A stretch of DNA of 64,000 nucleotides, from NCBI GenBank assembly GCA_015654925.1, contig JAATFX010000083.1, positions 1 to 64,000 of the forward strand. The letters are read 5' to 3'. The position numbers and the translations under genes are program-made. Shown here piece after piece: positions 51,755 to 60,161 of the stretch. The notes below the pieces were generated by a model. It saw only the letters and a list, made by a program, of their open reading frames with translations. It had not been told where the DNA came from and ran no database searches. Source of the stretch: Enterobacterales bacterium. GTDB taxonomy: Bacteria; Pseudomonadota; Gammaproteobacteria; Enterobacterales; Enterobacteriaceae. Each line of letters opens with the position of its first letter. The stretch's first letter is position 1.

Positions 51755-52270
51755 ATGGCAATGGTTACATGCAGGGAATGTAAAAAAGAGGTTTCAAGTC
51801 ACGCGAAGGTTTGCCCGCTTTGTGGTATCAAAAATCCTGCGCGGCGCTCATGGCATGTCTTGGGTGGCTTGGGTTTATTGGCTGCGGTCGTTTTTATTAT
51901 CAGTTCTGTTTCAGGTGGCGGTTCTGATGATGCCGGCGCAAAAGATGCGGCGGCACAGAATGCGCCAAAAGTGTGTGCAGCTACCGACGGCCAATGCATC
52001 TTTGATGAAAATTCCGTCGCGGCGGGCATGGCCTGCCGGCCGCTGATCCAGCGTTCCGCAAAATACGATTATGAGTGGACTGATGGCGTTTTAACCCCGA
52101 TGTTCTCGCGATACATCAACAATTCTAAGCGTCGTGAGATTGTTTTTATCGGTGATCAGGTGAAATTCCTCAATGCTTTCAACGCAAAATTGCCCATGAC
52201 TTACAATTGCACTTTTGACATCGAAAACCAAAAAATTGTAAACGTTGAGGTTGTTCAAGGTCGGCTCTAA
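51755..52270 (+). CDS. Zinc-ribbon membrane protein of unknown function
   Basis: 171 residues. An N-terminal zinc ribbon has two CxxC pairs (CREC and CPLC, residues about 6-25). A single membrane helix follows (about 34-52, WHVLGGLGLLAAVVFIISSV), then a small C-terminal domain with three cysteines (VCAATDGQCIFD and YNCTF). The expected topology is cytoplasmic ribbon and extracytoplasmic C-terminal domain. The ribosome binding site is GGGAAGG, somewhat distant. Function not recognised. Its place between pflB and the prophage tail genes suggests a phage-carried accessory gene or an acquired gene. Confidence 0.8.
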   Translation: MAMVTCRECKKEVSSHAKVCPLCGIKNPARRSWHVLGGLGLLAAVVFIISSVSGGGSDDAGAKDAAAQNAPKVCAATDGQCIFDENSVAAGMACRPLIQRSAKYDYEWTDGVLTPMFSRYINNSKRREIVFIGDQVKFLNAFNAKLPMTYNCTFDIENQKIVNVEVVQGRL

Positions 52271-52282
52271 ATCATTAATGAT

Positions 52283-52336
52283 CATGCCACGGCGACTGTT
52301 ATCAGCGTTCCGTGGCATGTTGATTCCCCCTTTTTA
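52283..52336 (+). terminator. Hairpin downstream of the zinc-ribbon gene
   Basis: CATGCCACGG (52283-52292) and CCGTGGCATG (52310-52319) are exact inverse complements with a 17-base loop. A CCCCCTTTTT stretch follows after a short gap. Likely ends transcription of the zinc-ribbon gene. Confidence 0.6.
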
Positions 52337-52907
52337 CCTTAAATTTTGCCCTATCTCGCGTTGATCCTTCTAGATCTCTTCTTTTCAAAAACAAGCACAT
52401 TCAAAAAATACTCAAATATCCCTGACAGCCGCATTTTTACTGGCTTGTCTGTATCTGTTCAATATTTTTGCGTTGCGTCCCGGGCGCATTCGATCTTCAC
52501 GTAAAGTATTTTGATCCTTTGCAATTTAAACACTTACGTGAATTCAACAAGTTACAAATTCATTCTGGGATTTCATTTTTATGTAATCTGTTTCATTCTT
52601 CGCAATTCGAATTTTGGTACAAATCCCCAGGGCCGGCACGGCCTGGGCATACCTTTTGCGAACCATGGAAATTGCAAATTATTTTCAACACGAAACGGGC
52701 AGGCGGGTGCGGTGTAGCGCCGTTTCCGTGGCGCTGGCGTTCATTACGTGGCGTTGCGCGCCCGGGGTGGCCCTTGGTCGGGCTATTCTCTGTCGGGGGC
52801 GGCGGTCTTATGTCTCAGCGTCTGCACCTCATAGTGTGGCGCTGTGGTGGCATATTGGGGGGTGTCAGTTCTGGGTTAACATAGAGAGGTGGCCAACACA
52901 GTCGCAT
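52320..52907. other. Gene-poor interval at the prophage edge
   Basis: An AT-rich half (about 52320-52620) changes sharply to a GC-rich half (52625-52890). The AT-rich part has a 9-bp inverted repeat TTCACGTAA (52496-52504) and TTACGTGAA (52534-52542). A CCCAGG/CCTGGG hairpin sits at about 52626-52648, at the composition change. Plus-strand open frames cross this interval but all need TTG starts, and none has a clear family. One reading contains a phrase that reminds me of the Ash/Icd-like ORFs of P4-type elements; I cannot confirm this. It may contain the phage attachment site. Confidence 0.4.
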
Positions 52908-52937
52908 ATGGCTGTGCCGCCAGGTAAGCACAGCCAT
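52908..52937 (-). other. Hairpin at the end of the phage late operon
   Basis: ATGGCTGTGC (52908-52917) and GCACAGCCAT (52928-52937) are exact inverse complements with a 10-base loop, 29 bases past the last late gene. No T-tract follows, so termination would not be by the standard intrinsic mechanism. Confidence 0.5.
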
Positions 52938-52965
52938 GAATGGCTATGTCGCCGGCGGGCCAGGG

Positions 52966-54660
52966 CTATTTGATGATGGGGCTATACCGGGCTTTAAGGT
53001 TATCAGCATCCGCGCCGCTTTGCCTGATAGCGTCGGACTGGTTGGGTTGTCCTGTATCTGGATGGGTATGACTCGCCAACTTTTCCGCCAACTGCTTGAT
53101 AACATTCAACGTGTCGATCATCAAGGTCATGACGTTAATGTCTGCGGTTCCCATCCACACCGTGCTGCCTTGCATAACTATTGCGCTGGCAATACGTTTG
53201 CTGATGCCTGCTATTTGTTCATCCAGGCTACCGCCCACTGATAGCGTCTGATTACCGCCGACCTGCGATTCTTTATCCTGGGCTATGGTTTCGCTTCTGT
53301 CCTGGCCCTGCGAACGCAGTGTGGCGGCGCTGGCGGTAACATGATCGCCTTTCGCCACGCTCAACACTTTACCGGCAGATACGCTATGTGTCCCCACCAC
53401 CGTTTTTTTATCGTCAGCCTTAACCGTTACCGTTCTGTCTATAACCGTCCTGTCTTCGGTATCCGCCTTAACCCGGCGCGTGGCGCTCTCTTCGATGATG
53501 GTCTGGTCTGTCAATCGCTGCCAGGTGCCATCGGCTTTTACGCGGTGTTCAACGCCGGCGCGCTGCTGCTGCAACTGCTCACCCGGTTTGATATCAGGCA
53601 GGCTTTTGCCCTCGCCCAATACCTGCCGGATAAACGGGCGGTCCGGGCGCCCCTCCTGAAAGCCCAGCTCAACCAATGTCCCCGGCTCCGGATACTGCAT
53701 CAACCCGGCTTCGTCACCGCTGAACGCATTAGGCAGCGACACGGCGGGGTAAATCGGCGTTTCCGCGTTATCCTGGCCGTTCTCGTCAAGCAGCTGCACG
53801 CCTACGGCGACACGCGGGCGAAACGGATCAGATATATCGCCCAGGGCCGCCGGCTCGGCGTAGTCTTCCACCCGGGCAAATTTGGGCAAATGCAGATTAG
53901 AAGCCAGCTCCGGGTATAGCTTTTCGATTTGTTTCTGCATAGGCGGCTTTTGTTTCGGCTTGCCGTCGGTTTTTAAGAGCGTCCACGTTATCGTCATGTC
54001 GCCATCTTTCACAGCGACTCGCGTTAGCCGTTGGCCGTTTACCACCACACCCGGGCGCAGCGTCCCGATTGCCGGCAGCATGGCGGAATTACCCGATCCG
54101 CTATTGGTCATCAATGCCGGCGGGATTTCCACATCCAGCCCGGCAAAACGCGAATCGGCCCAGCTCCCCGCCCAGACCGTGCCATCTGGCATTTGTTGCC
54201 AGATATAATCGTCTATCGAAAATGACCGCCCCAAATTATTAAGCAGTTGATAACCGCTGCCGCTATGCGTGAAGTAAGGGATCGGCGTGTCTGTATAACT
54301 TTTGCCCTCAGGTAAAATGAAATTAATGCCACTGGCGGCACCCAACTGGCTCAGCACATCACGTAGCGTAGGGTGCTGGATGGATAACGGCCATTTTTGT
54401 TCAAATGCGGCGGACAGCTCAGCGACGAACAAGCGACGAAAGGCGTTATCCCCGGCCTGGTCGCGCACCACATAGCCGCTAAAATAGCGATAGGGGTTGC
54501 CGTTATAGCCAATATCCAGGCGCACCACCTGCCCGGCCAGCGAGTCAGGAGAGCCAACGGTAATAAATCCTCGACCGGCGTCGTTGAGGTCAAGCACAAT
54601 TTCATAATTTGCCACCTCCAACTGCGCGGCCCCGATCGTTAATCTCGCTTCTGGTTTCAT
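52966..54660 (-). CDS. Phage baseplate hub-spike protein (gpD/gpV, VgrG-like)
   Basis: 564 residues. The N-terminal 250 resemble the gpD/gp27-type hub. An OB-fold segment follows at about 280-360 (DPFRPRVAVGVQLLDENGQ...PEPGTLVELGFQEGRPDRPFIRQVLG). A repetitive beta-rich stretch (about 380-470) looks like the VgrG/gp5 spike helix, and a C-terminal SHTHPDTGQ may bind metal. It should form the central spike of the contractile tail. Hub and spike appear fused in one chain, VgrG-like. Start overlaps the preceding gene (ATGA). Last gene of the late operon. Confidence 0.8.
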   Translation of the reverse strand: MKPEARLTIGAAQLEVANYEIVLDLNDAGRGFITVGSPDSLAGQVVRLDIGYNGNPYRYFSGYVVRDQAGDNAFRRLFVAELSAAFEQKWPLSIQHPTLRDVLSQLGAASGINFILPEGKSYTDTPIPYFTHSGSGYQLLNNLGRSFSIDDYIWQQMPDGTVWAGSWADSRFAGLDVEIPPALMTNSGSGNSAMLPAIGTLRPGVVVNGQRLTRVAVKDGDMTITWTLLKTDGKPKQKPPMQKQIEKLYPELASNLHLPKFARVEDYAEPAALGDISDPFRPRVAVGVQLLDENGQDNAETPIYPAVSLPNAFSGDEAGLMQYPEPGTLVELGFQEGRPDRPFIRQVLGEGKSLPDIKPGEQLQQQRAGVEHRVKADGTWQRLTDQTIIEESATRRVKADTEDRTVIDRTVTVKADDKKTVVGTHSVSAGKVLSVAKGDHVTASAATLRSQGQDRSETIAQDKESQVGGNQTLSVGGSLDEQIAGISKRIASAIVMQGSTVWMGTADINVMTLMIDTLNVIKQLAEKLASHTHPDTGQPNQSDAIRQSGADADNLKARYSPIIK

Positions 54661-55205
54661 AGCGCGCCCAACTTGGCATCAATATTTTTGAGGACTTTTT
54701 CAAAAGAGGTCAGTTCGTTCTCACCTTCGCCGGTATTCTCGCCGCTTGCCGTCGTTGTCCCCGTCGCGGTTTGGGTGGTGGTGCCTTTGGATGCCGTGCG
54801 CGCGGCCGCTTTTTCAGCCACGCTTACCTGTTCGCGCAGGGTGAAATTTACCAGCCAGGCCAGCTTATCGGTTTGCGGATTGGCATCAATCGAGCCCGAA
54901 AAAATACCCTGGCGCATGTTGATGGCCTGGGCCTCGGCGCACGCAATCCTGTAAACCTGACCAGCACCGCCGGCGCCTTTCGCTTCCGCCATTTTCCATA
55001 GCTGCGACAAAAGCGCCTTATCCTGGTAGGGGATCAAGCCTGATATTGCCAGCTCTTTGGCCTTAATCCCTTTTTCTGTCGTGGCCGTTCCGGACGCCTG
55101 GCCGGATTTGTCTTCCGTCTTTATTTCCATTTTTGGCGCTATCTGGATAGACAACATCCTGATGGGGACCCCATCCAGGGCAAGCATAATCACCTGTTGG
55201 CTCAT
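54657..55205 (-). CDS. Phage baseplate-associated protein
   Basis: 182 residues. Residues 1-135 form a beta-rich domain (MSQQVIMLALDGVPIRML...). A Thr/Gly-rich linker (TTTQTATGTTTASGENTGEGE) and a short charged C-terminal helix follow. Comparable small proteins precede the gpD-like gene in HP1-like phages and are thought to belong to the baseplate; I do not recognise a named family with certainty. Overlaps both neighbours by 4 bases. Confidence 0.6.
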   Translation of the reverse strand: MSQQVIMLALDGVPIRMLSIQIAPKMEIKTEDKSGQASGTATTEKGIKAKELAISGLIPYQDKALLSQLWKMAEAKGAGGAGQVYRIACAEAQAINMRQGIFSGSIDANPQTDKLAWLVNFTLREQVSVAEKAAARTASKGTTTQTATGTTTASGENTGEGENELTSFEKVLKNIDAKLGAL

Positions 55206-55903
55206 GGTTTCAGCATCCCTATCAATGAGTCGATATCGCCGGCAAACAGCGAACCTGCGGTGTATATAGCATCTTTATCCGGTATGCCTGCCAGCATGTT
55301 ATTTGCCACCTTGGCAGGCTCACCGGCATCGATAAATGCCCATACCTCAACAAATTTACCCTTTAATTCGCCCAAAAATTGCCCGGCTTCCTGTTGCGCT
55401 GCGGTTGCTGCGTTCTCAAAACTCGCCAGCGCCGCCGCTATTTCTCCGCTTCCTGATGAGATTTGTGCCGCTTGCGCCGCGGCCTGGGTTTTTGCCGCAT
55501 TGATTGCTTGCCGGTACGTTCTAATTGGCAACGCTGCCGCTTCCGGTAGCCCGCTGATTTGCGCGCCCGGCAATTGCATTTTAGTGATCGCCAGCTCAGT
55601 GGCGGATTTAGCCTTGCGGATAGTTTTCTCAAAATCCGGGATCGGGAATATGCCCGCAAGATTTTCCATGGAGGTGATAAAGCCATCTAATTGCGTCCCC
55701 GTCTGCAAGATTGAGACCACGCTCGGCGCACCGCCGGCCGTAGCCAGTCTTTTAGCCAAATACTTAACGGCATTCTCCGGACTCAGGTAATTGCCAGAAT
55801 CGGTCACCTGCGCCGCCCCATAGGTCCAGGGATTTACCGTCAGCACGGAACACGATATGGCGCTGATCGTCGCCGGGAATGCCAATACCATGCGCTGCCA
55901 CAT
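55202..55903 (-). CDS. Phage tail-region protein of unknown function
   Basis: 233 residues. The N-terminal part (about 1-90) is mixed. The centre (about 125-185) is Ala/Gln-rich and helical, probably coiled coil (AAKTQAAAQAAQI, ASFENAATAAQQEAGQ). There is no signal peptide. It is coupled to the tail-fibre assembly gene by TAATG and to the next gene by a 4-base overlap. Position among tail genes suggests a structural or assembly role; function not recognised. Confidence 0.6.
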   Translation of the reverse strand: MWQRMVLAFPATISAISCSVLTVNPWTYGAAQVTDSGNYLSPENAVKYLAKRLATAGGAPSVVSILQTGTQLDGFITSMENLAGIFPIPDFEKTIRKAKSATELAITKMQLPGAQISGLPEAAALPIRTYRQAINAAKTQAAAQAAQISSGSGEIAAALASFENAATAAQQEAGQFLGELKGKFVEVWAFIDAGEPAKVANNMLAGIPDKDAIYTAGSLFAGDIDSLIGMLKP

Positions 55904-56412
55904 TATGCTGGCACCTCCGGCCAGGTTATTTTTTTAGCCGACGCCTTCACTGCTGATAAATTGGCTTTGTAAATTATCCATGCCGCTAATGCTTCCTTTT
56001 CCAAGGTGCTGGCTAAATTCAGGTTCACCAGATTTTGATAAATGGAAATTTGCAGGTTTGCTTTCGCCATTAATCCCGATTTCTTAACCTCATTTTCTGC
56101 GGCATTATCTATCACCGCCGCGCTAATTTTCTTTCCATCCCATAACCAGCCGCCTAGGTGATTTAATCCGGCCGGTGCATCTTTTGCTGCTACCTCTACC
56201 ACTGATAAGTCAATCGGCCATATTTTCGACACATCGTCATCCACATGCCGGATAACGCCGTTATCGTCATAAGCAATTTTTATTGAGTCTTCCGCCCACA
56301 TTCCCGAATCTATAGACTCGTACCAGTCCAGCCCGTCGGCGTCCTTAAGATAAAGGACATTTTTAATTACCTGGCTGTCAGGCACATACTTAATCATTTT
56401 TTTCGTGTTCAT
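55903..56412 (-). CDS. Tail fibre assembly chaperone
   Basis: 169 residues from the ATG at 56412, four bases after the fibre gene stop. The C-terminal half has the Tfa-type pattern (LQISIYQNLVNLNLASTLEKEALAAWIIYKANLSAV), and the sequence ends with a tryptophan-proline stretch (ITWPEVPA), as in P2/lambda fibre assembly proteins. These fold and trimerise the adjacent tail fibre. A longer in-frame reading to 56505 overlaps the fibre gene and is rejected. Confidence 0.8.
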   Translation of the reverse strand: MNTKKMIKYVPDSQVIKNVLYLKDADGLDWYESIDSGMWAEDSIKIAYDDNGVIRHVDDDVSKIWPIDLSVVEVAAKDAPAGLNHLGGWLWDGKKISAAVIDNAAENEVKKSGLMAKANLQISIYQNLVNLNLASTLEKEALAAWIIYKANLSAVKASAKKITWPEVPA

Positions 56413-56416
56413 ATCG

Positions 56417-57973
56417 TCACCCGGCAATAGTGCGCCATGCGCCATTAATATTAATTTGGAGGGGTTTATATTCCAGGGTGTCATTTTCCGGGTTATCCCC
56501 TTCAAAATAATACCCTGTCAGGGCGCAACCGCTTGGCGCCCTCACCCATGCGTCATGTGTTATAGACATTGTGCCGGCCGAACCCTGGCGCATATCAATA
56601 ACGCCCTCGGTTTTATAGACGAATCGCGGGTTAAATCTTTCGTCATATCTGGCATCATATCGGACATCAAAATTACTAAAATCATCGGGCTCAAATTGGG
56701 ATGCAACAAAATGGCCGTTATCTTTAAACCTGAAAGGGTATGATTTACCGCCAGAGCCTGTAACGCTTATGATGGCTTGCGTGTACTGTCCTATCACTTC
56801 CTGATGATAGAATTCAACCCTGAACGCCCCGGCACCAGTAACTCTTAAGCCGTACGCATGCCGGTAACCACCGCCCTCCGACGTTCCGTTTTTCTCTATG
56901 AAATCTTGATAATCAAACGTCGTTTTTCCTGTTATTGTCCCGCCATCGGCCTTAACCAAATACCGCGAGTTTCCCTCAACCCTGGTATACAACTCATCAC
57001 GGTTATAGGTTTCACTTTTTTTATACACATCACCTTTGGCATAAATATCCAAATTAGTGCGGGCGGCGCCTTTATCATTTACGTCATTTAAATTTTTGTC
57101 CTTGCGTAAATAATTCGTTTCGGCGTTTTGCTCCGCAAGCGTCCCTTTGGGCCGCAAATCCGTGATGTTCCCGTCAGCGTCAATACTGGCAAGTGGGGCG
57201 ACATAATGCTTGAATCCCTGAGCATCGGTGTAATTGACTAGCGCGTTTCCCGGCGCGACGCTTACCACTGAATCCCAGCGGCTGGTTACCTGCCCTTGCA
57301 GGCTTACATCGATCCAGATCACCGCCGGCAGTGCGGCAACAGCTAAACTTGCCTGGGCTGTCTGTTCGGCCCGCAGCCCGCCCACATACCCCACCCCGGC
57401 GCTGATTTTAAACGCCCCGGTTGCACCGGTGATCAGATATGCGTTGCCGTTGAAACCGGCGGCGCCGTATCGGTCGAAATTGCTTAGGCGCAAACGCTCG
57501 TCGATACCGAACAGGCGCGCCGAAAAATCTATTTGCCATGTCGCAGGTGTCACGGTGATTTGACTCACCGCCGCGGCCCCGGTGAATTCCATTGCCAAAG
57601 ATCTGCTGATGGTGTTTCCTTGCCCCGCCGCCGACGTTTTAATTTTCTTTTGCGTCCCAGTATGCACCACCATGCACAGCGTATTTGACGTCGAGTCCAG
57701 CAAGCCTATCCAGTTATAATCGAAGTCGCCCACCGTCGTATCTAACAGCGCCGAATAGACAACGGAATCCTTGTTCAGCATCCCATATTGCAAAACCGGC
57801 GTCCGGTAAACAATCTGGTTAGCGAAGGGCAACCCCTCATCACGGCTAACACCCTCTGTTTCGCTTTGCCCGTCAATATAAGCAAAAACGAACGTATCAG
57901 GACGCGCCGGCAGGTTATTGGCCGTTCTTTGCGCTGCCCATTCTTCATATTTTCTGGTAATAACCGATGGCAT
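56417..57973 (-). CDS. Phage tail fibre protein
   Basis: 518 residues. The N-terminal ~160 residues match the DUF3751-type fibre head that attaches to the baseplate (MPSVITRKYEEWAAQRTANN...). The middle has the repeated short motifs of P2-like fibres (TNYLRKDKNLNDVNDKGAARTNLD and YKKSETYNRDELYTR). The C-terminal ~180 residues are the receptor-binding tip and differ in composition from known tips I can recall. The protein decides host range. Followed by its assembly chaperone. Confidence 0.85.
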   Translation of the reverse strand: MPSVITRKYEEWAAQRTANNLPARPDTFVFAYIDGQSETEGVSRDEGLPFANQIVYRTPVLQYGMLNKDSVVYSALLDTTVGDFDYNWIGLLDSTSNTLCMVVHTGTQKKIKTSAAGQGNTISRSLAMEFTGAAAVSQITVTPATWQIDFSARLFGIDERLRLSNFDRYGAAGFNGNAYLITGATGAFKISAGVGYVGGLRAEQTAQASLAVAALPAVIWIDVSLQGQVTSRWDSVVSVAPGNALVNYTDAQGFKHYVAPLASIDADGNITDLRPKGTLAEQNAETNYLRKDKNLNDVNDKGAARTNLDIYAKGDVYKKSETYNRDELYTRVEGNSRYLVKADGGTITGKTTFDYQDFIEKNGTSEGGGYRHAYGLRVTGAGAFRVEFYHQEVIGQYTQAIISVTGSGGKSYPFRFKDNGHFVASQFEPDDFSNFDVRYDARYDERFNPRFVYKTEGVIDMRQGSAGTMSITHDAWVRAPSGCALTGYYFEGDNPENDTLEYKPLQININGAWRTIAG

Positions 57974-58010
57974 TGTTTACCCCTTCTTTTTTGCGCTGCA
58001 GCATAGCTAT

Positions 58011-58634
58011 TTATGACGGTGATCGATGCTCAGCCGTAATAATCTGCCCGTCTTCTGTCATGATAAATTGTCCGGCATGCGTCACTATTGCCGCATCTAT
58101 GCCGGGATTAGCAACGATGACCTGATGATCGTATTCAAAATATTGCGGTTTAATTCCTAATGGCGCGGTGTTCAGCACATCGAACCAATAACGCCGGCAC
58201 GTCCGGCCATACTTTCTGATGATTTCATTCATCAATGTGCTGTTAATTGCTAGCTGGTTATCATTCACACGAATGATAATGACGTCCCAATCTATCCCGG
58301 GTTGCCGCTCCAACTGTTTAATTTCACCAATTTGCAGGCGTTCGAATATTTTTGCGAATCCTTCCAGGCTTCCGCTATCTCGCGCATTTTCAAAAGCATG
58401 ATTTACCCGCAGCCGATACAGGCCCAGCGGTTCATCCTCAAAACGAGTGATATCCCGCTGATAGGCTATCAAGTCTAGTAATGGCACCGGGCAGATAAGC
58501 GGGTCTGTATTATCTAATGGGAAATTGATCCATCCCGCCACTTTCTGCCAGAATGTCGCGAAAGCGGCCGCTAATTTTTTCGGCTCGCCAAGGCTCATCC
58601 AGGACGGTAGCGTAATGATGGGTTTATCAGCCAT
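58011..58634 (-). CDS. Phage tail protein I (baseplate)
   Basis: 207 residues of the phage tail protein I family (P2 gpI-like): LPSWMSLGEPKKLAAAFATFW and PVPLLDLIAYQRDI near the N-terminus, then FEDEPLGLYRLRV. It forms the baseplate wedge with the J protein and connects to the fibre. Overlaps the J gene by 8 bases. Confidence 0.8.
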   Translation of the reverse strand: MADKPIITLPSWMSLGEPKKLAAAFATFWQKVAGWINFPLDNTDPLICPVPLLDLIAYQRDITRFEDEPLGLYRLRVNHAFENARDSGSLEGFAKIFERLQIGEIKQLERQPGIDWDVIIIRVNDNQLAINSTLMNEIIRKYGRTCRRYWFDVLNTAPLGIKPQYFEYDHQVIVANPGIDAAIVTHAGQFIMTEDGQIITAEHRSPS

Positions 58635-59829
58635 TTGCCACCACCACAGTTAGCGAAGACAGACGCGGCACAGATAGCCCACTAATAATGTCGGAAAGCG
58701 AGAATTTTACCGATTCCAACTGGCCGAAATTTTCGTGTAATTCCTCCCCCAGGCGCGAAAAGCTAAACCGGCTATTAGGCCATGTCTTCGTTACGTCATA
58801 ATCTGAATTATCCCTAAACGCCGAACGGACAAAATTACCGATATCATTTTGTAATGCGGTGGTCTCGTCAGTGCTTAAATTCAGGTTTTTGTATATGTAG
58901 GCGGTCACGATCAAATCATGATCAGTTTCCGGCATTGAAAAACATTGCATGTCGTCGCCGTGGCCGTGATAGCCCTCATCATTGATGTGATAATTCACCG
59001 CGGCCACGAACGCATCTGATGCTACCCCCGTATCCAGCAATAAATAAGCGTTCGCGGTCCCCGGGCCGCGCGGAGCGTCATGCTCGAAGAAAACCCGGTC
59101 AGTGCTCAGCCCGGCGACAGCGGCAATCATGCTGCGATACACCGCGTCGATGTGATATTGCCCCACCAGATTATATTGATTGCGGGTACGCGCTCTTAAT
59201 TCGTCGTCTGACTCGGTGTCCGATCCTGGCGTCGTCAGCCACCCGTCGAGGTTCTCAACTGAACGAATCCCGGCAATTTCAGTCGGTAAAATTCGATAGT
59301 ACCCGGCGGCCAGGTTATAGGCAGCGCCGTTGCCGGCAGCGATAACCGGAACGGCCATGCTCACCACGCCGGCCGGTATGACGACCTCTCTAGTAGTTGA
59401 TAATTTGTAAACTGTCCCGTTTATGCGTTCCGTTTGGATCACCGTGCCGGCTGGTATGGTCAACAATACCGAGGCGTCGGCTTTATAGAATGTTACGGCG
59501 CCGGCGGCGTAAGTTGCGGCCTTCCTGGTCAGCCTTACCGCCCAGGCGAACAGATCGAGGAATCTCCCCGCAGCCGTTGCGAGGTACATATTGGGCATGA
59601 CTTCATTAACCAATATGTCTTTAAGCCAAATCACAGGCAACGTCGCCACGGCCCGAATTAGCCGCCAGAATGGCGACATAACGGAGGTGTTGGTAATGAT
59701 CGGTTGCCCATCGACCACCGTATCATTAACGACTGCCTGAAATTCCGCCTTTATGTCTGTTTCAGTGGTCGGCATGCCGCCTGCCTTAAGCGCGGCCTCA
59801 AAATCCACTGCCGGTTTATCGTTCGCCAT
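58627..59829 (-). CDS. Baseplate J-family protein
   Basis: 400 residues from the ATG at 59829 (a two-codon longer form needs TTG). Baseplate_J family pattern: an N-terminal helical arm, beta-rich core (VTFYKADASVLLTIPAGTVIQTE), SVENLDGWLTTPGSDTESDDELRARTRNQY, and a C-terminal domain. It forms the baseplate wedge edge in contractile tails. Sits between DUF2590 and gpI-like genes, the order seen in K139-type phages. Confidence 0.85.
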   Translation of the reverse strand: MANDKPAVDFEAALKAGGMPTTETDIKAEFQAVVNDTVVDGQPIITNTSVMSPFWRLIRAVATLPVIWLKDILVNEVMPNMYLATAAGRFLDLFAWAVRLTRKAATYAAGAVTFYKADASVLLTIPAGTVIQTERINGTVYKLSTTREVVIPAGVVSMAVPVIAAGNGAAYNLAAGYYRILPTEIAGIRSVENLDGWLTTPGSDTESDDELRARTRNQYNLVGQYHIDAVYRSMIAAVAGLSTDRVFFEHDAPRGPGTANAYLLLDTGVASDAFVAAVNYHINDEGYHGHGDDMQCFSMPETDHDLIVTAYIYKNLNLSTDETTALQNDIGNFVRSAFRDNSDYDVTKTWPNSRFSFSRLGEELHENFGQLESVKFSLSDIISGLSVPRLSSLTVVVANG

Positions 59830-59831
59830 CG

Positions 59832-60161
59832 TCAAACCCCTATTCTTACAATCAGGCTATCGCTGAAATCGTATGTTTCAGCGGTCAGCAACCAGGCGCC
59901 CAGGCTTTCTTCTGATATTTCAATTGTTCCCGGAATAAGCCGTATGTCGCTTTCAACCAGCAAGATAATTCGCGTCCTGATATCGGCTTTCATGGTCGGG
60001 CTTCGTTCCGCTAATAGCTCCGTCGCCAGGCCGCTTTCCATGATGCTGTGCTTAATGTCCTGGCCGATTGAAACCCGGTTATTGCATATCTCGGGTTCCT
60101 TGCCGCTGTTAAGGGTAAAATCCCTGGCTGTAATTAACAGGTCGCGATATAAATCAGCCAT
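59832..60161 (-). CDS. DUF2590-type phage baseplate protein (gp25-like position)
   Basis: 109 residues from the ATG at 60161, coupled to the tape-measure stop by TAATG. The pattern DLYRDLLITARDFTLNSGKEPEICNNRVSIGQDIKHSIMESGL recalls DUF2590, and the ISIGQD-IKH-type segment recalls gp25/gpW-like baseplate proteins. The location before the J gene fits. The family assignment is from memory. Confidence 0.7.
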   Translation of the reverse strand: MADLYRDLLITARDFTLNSGKEPEICNNRVSIGQDIKHSIMESGLATELLAERSPTMKADIRTRIILLVESDIRLIPGTIEISEESLGAWLLTAETYDFSDSLIVRIGV

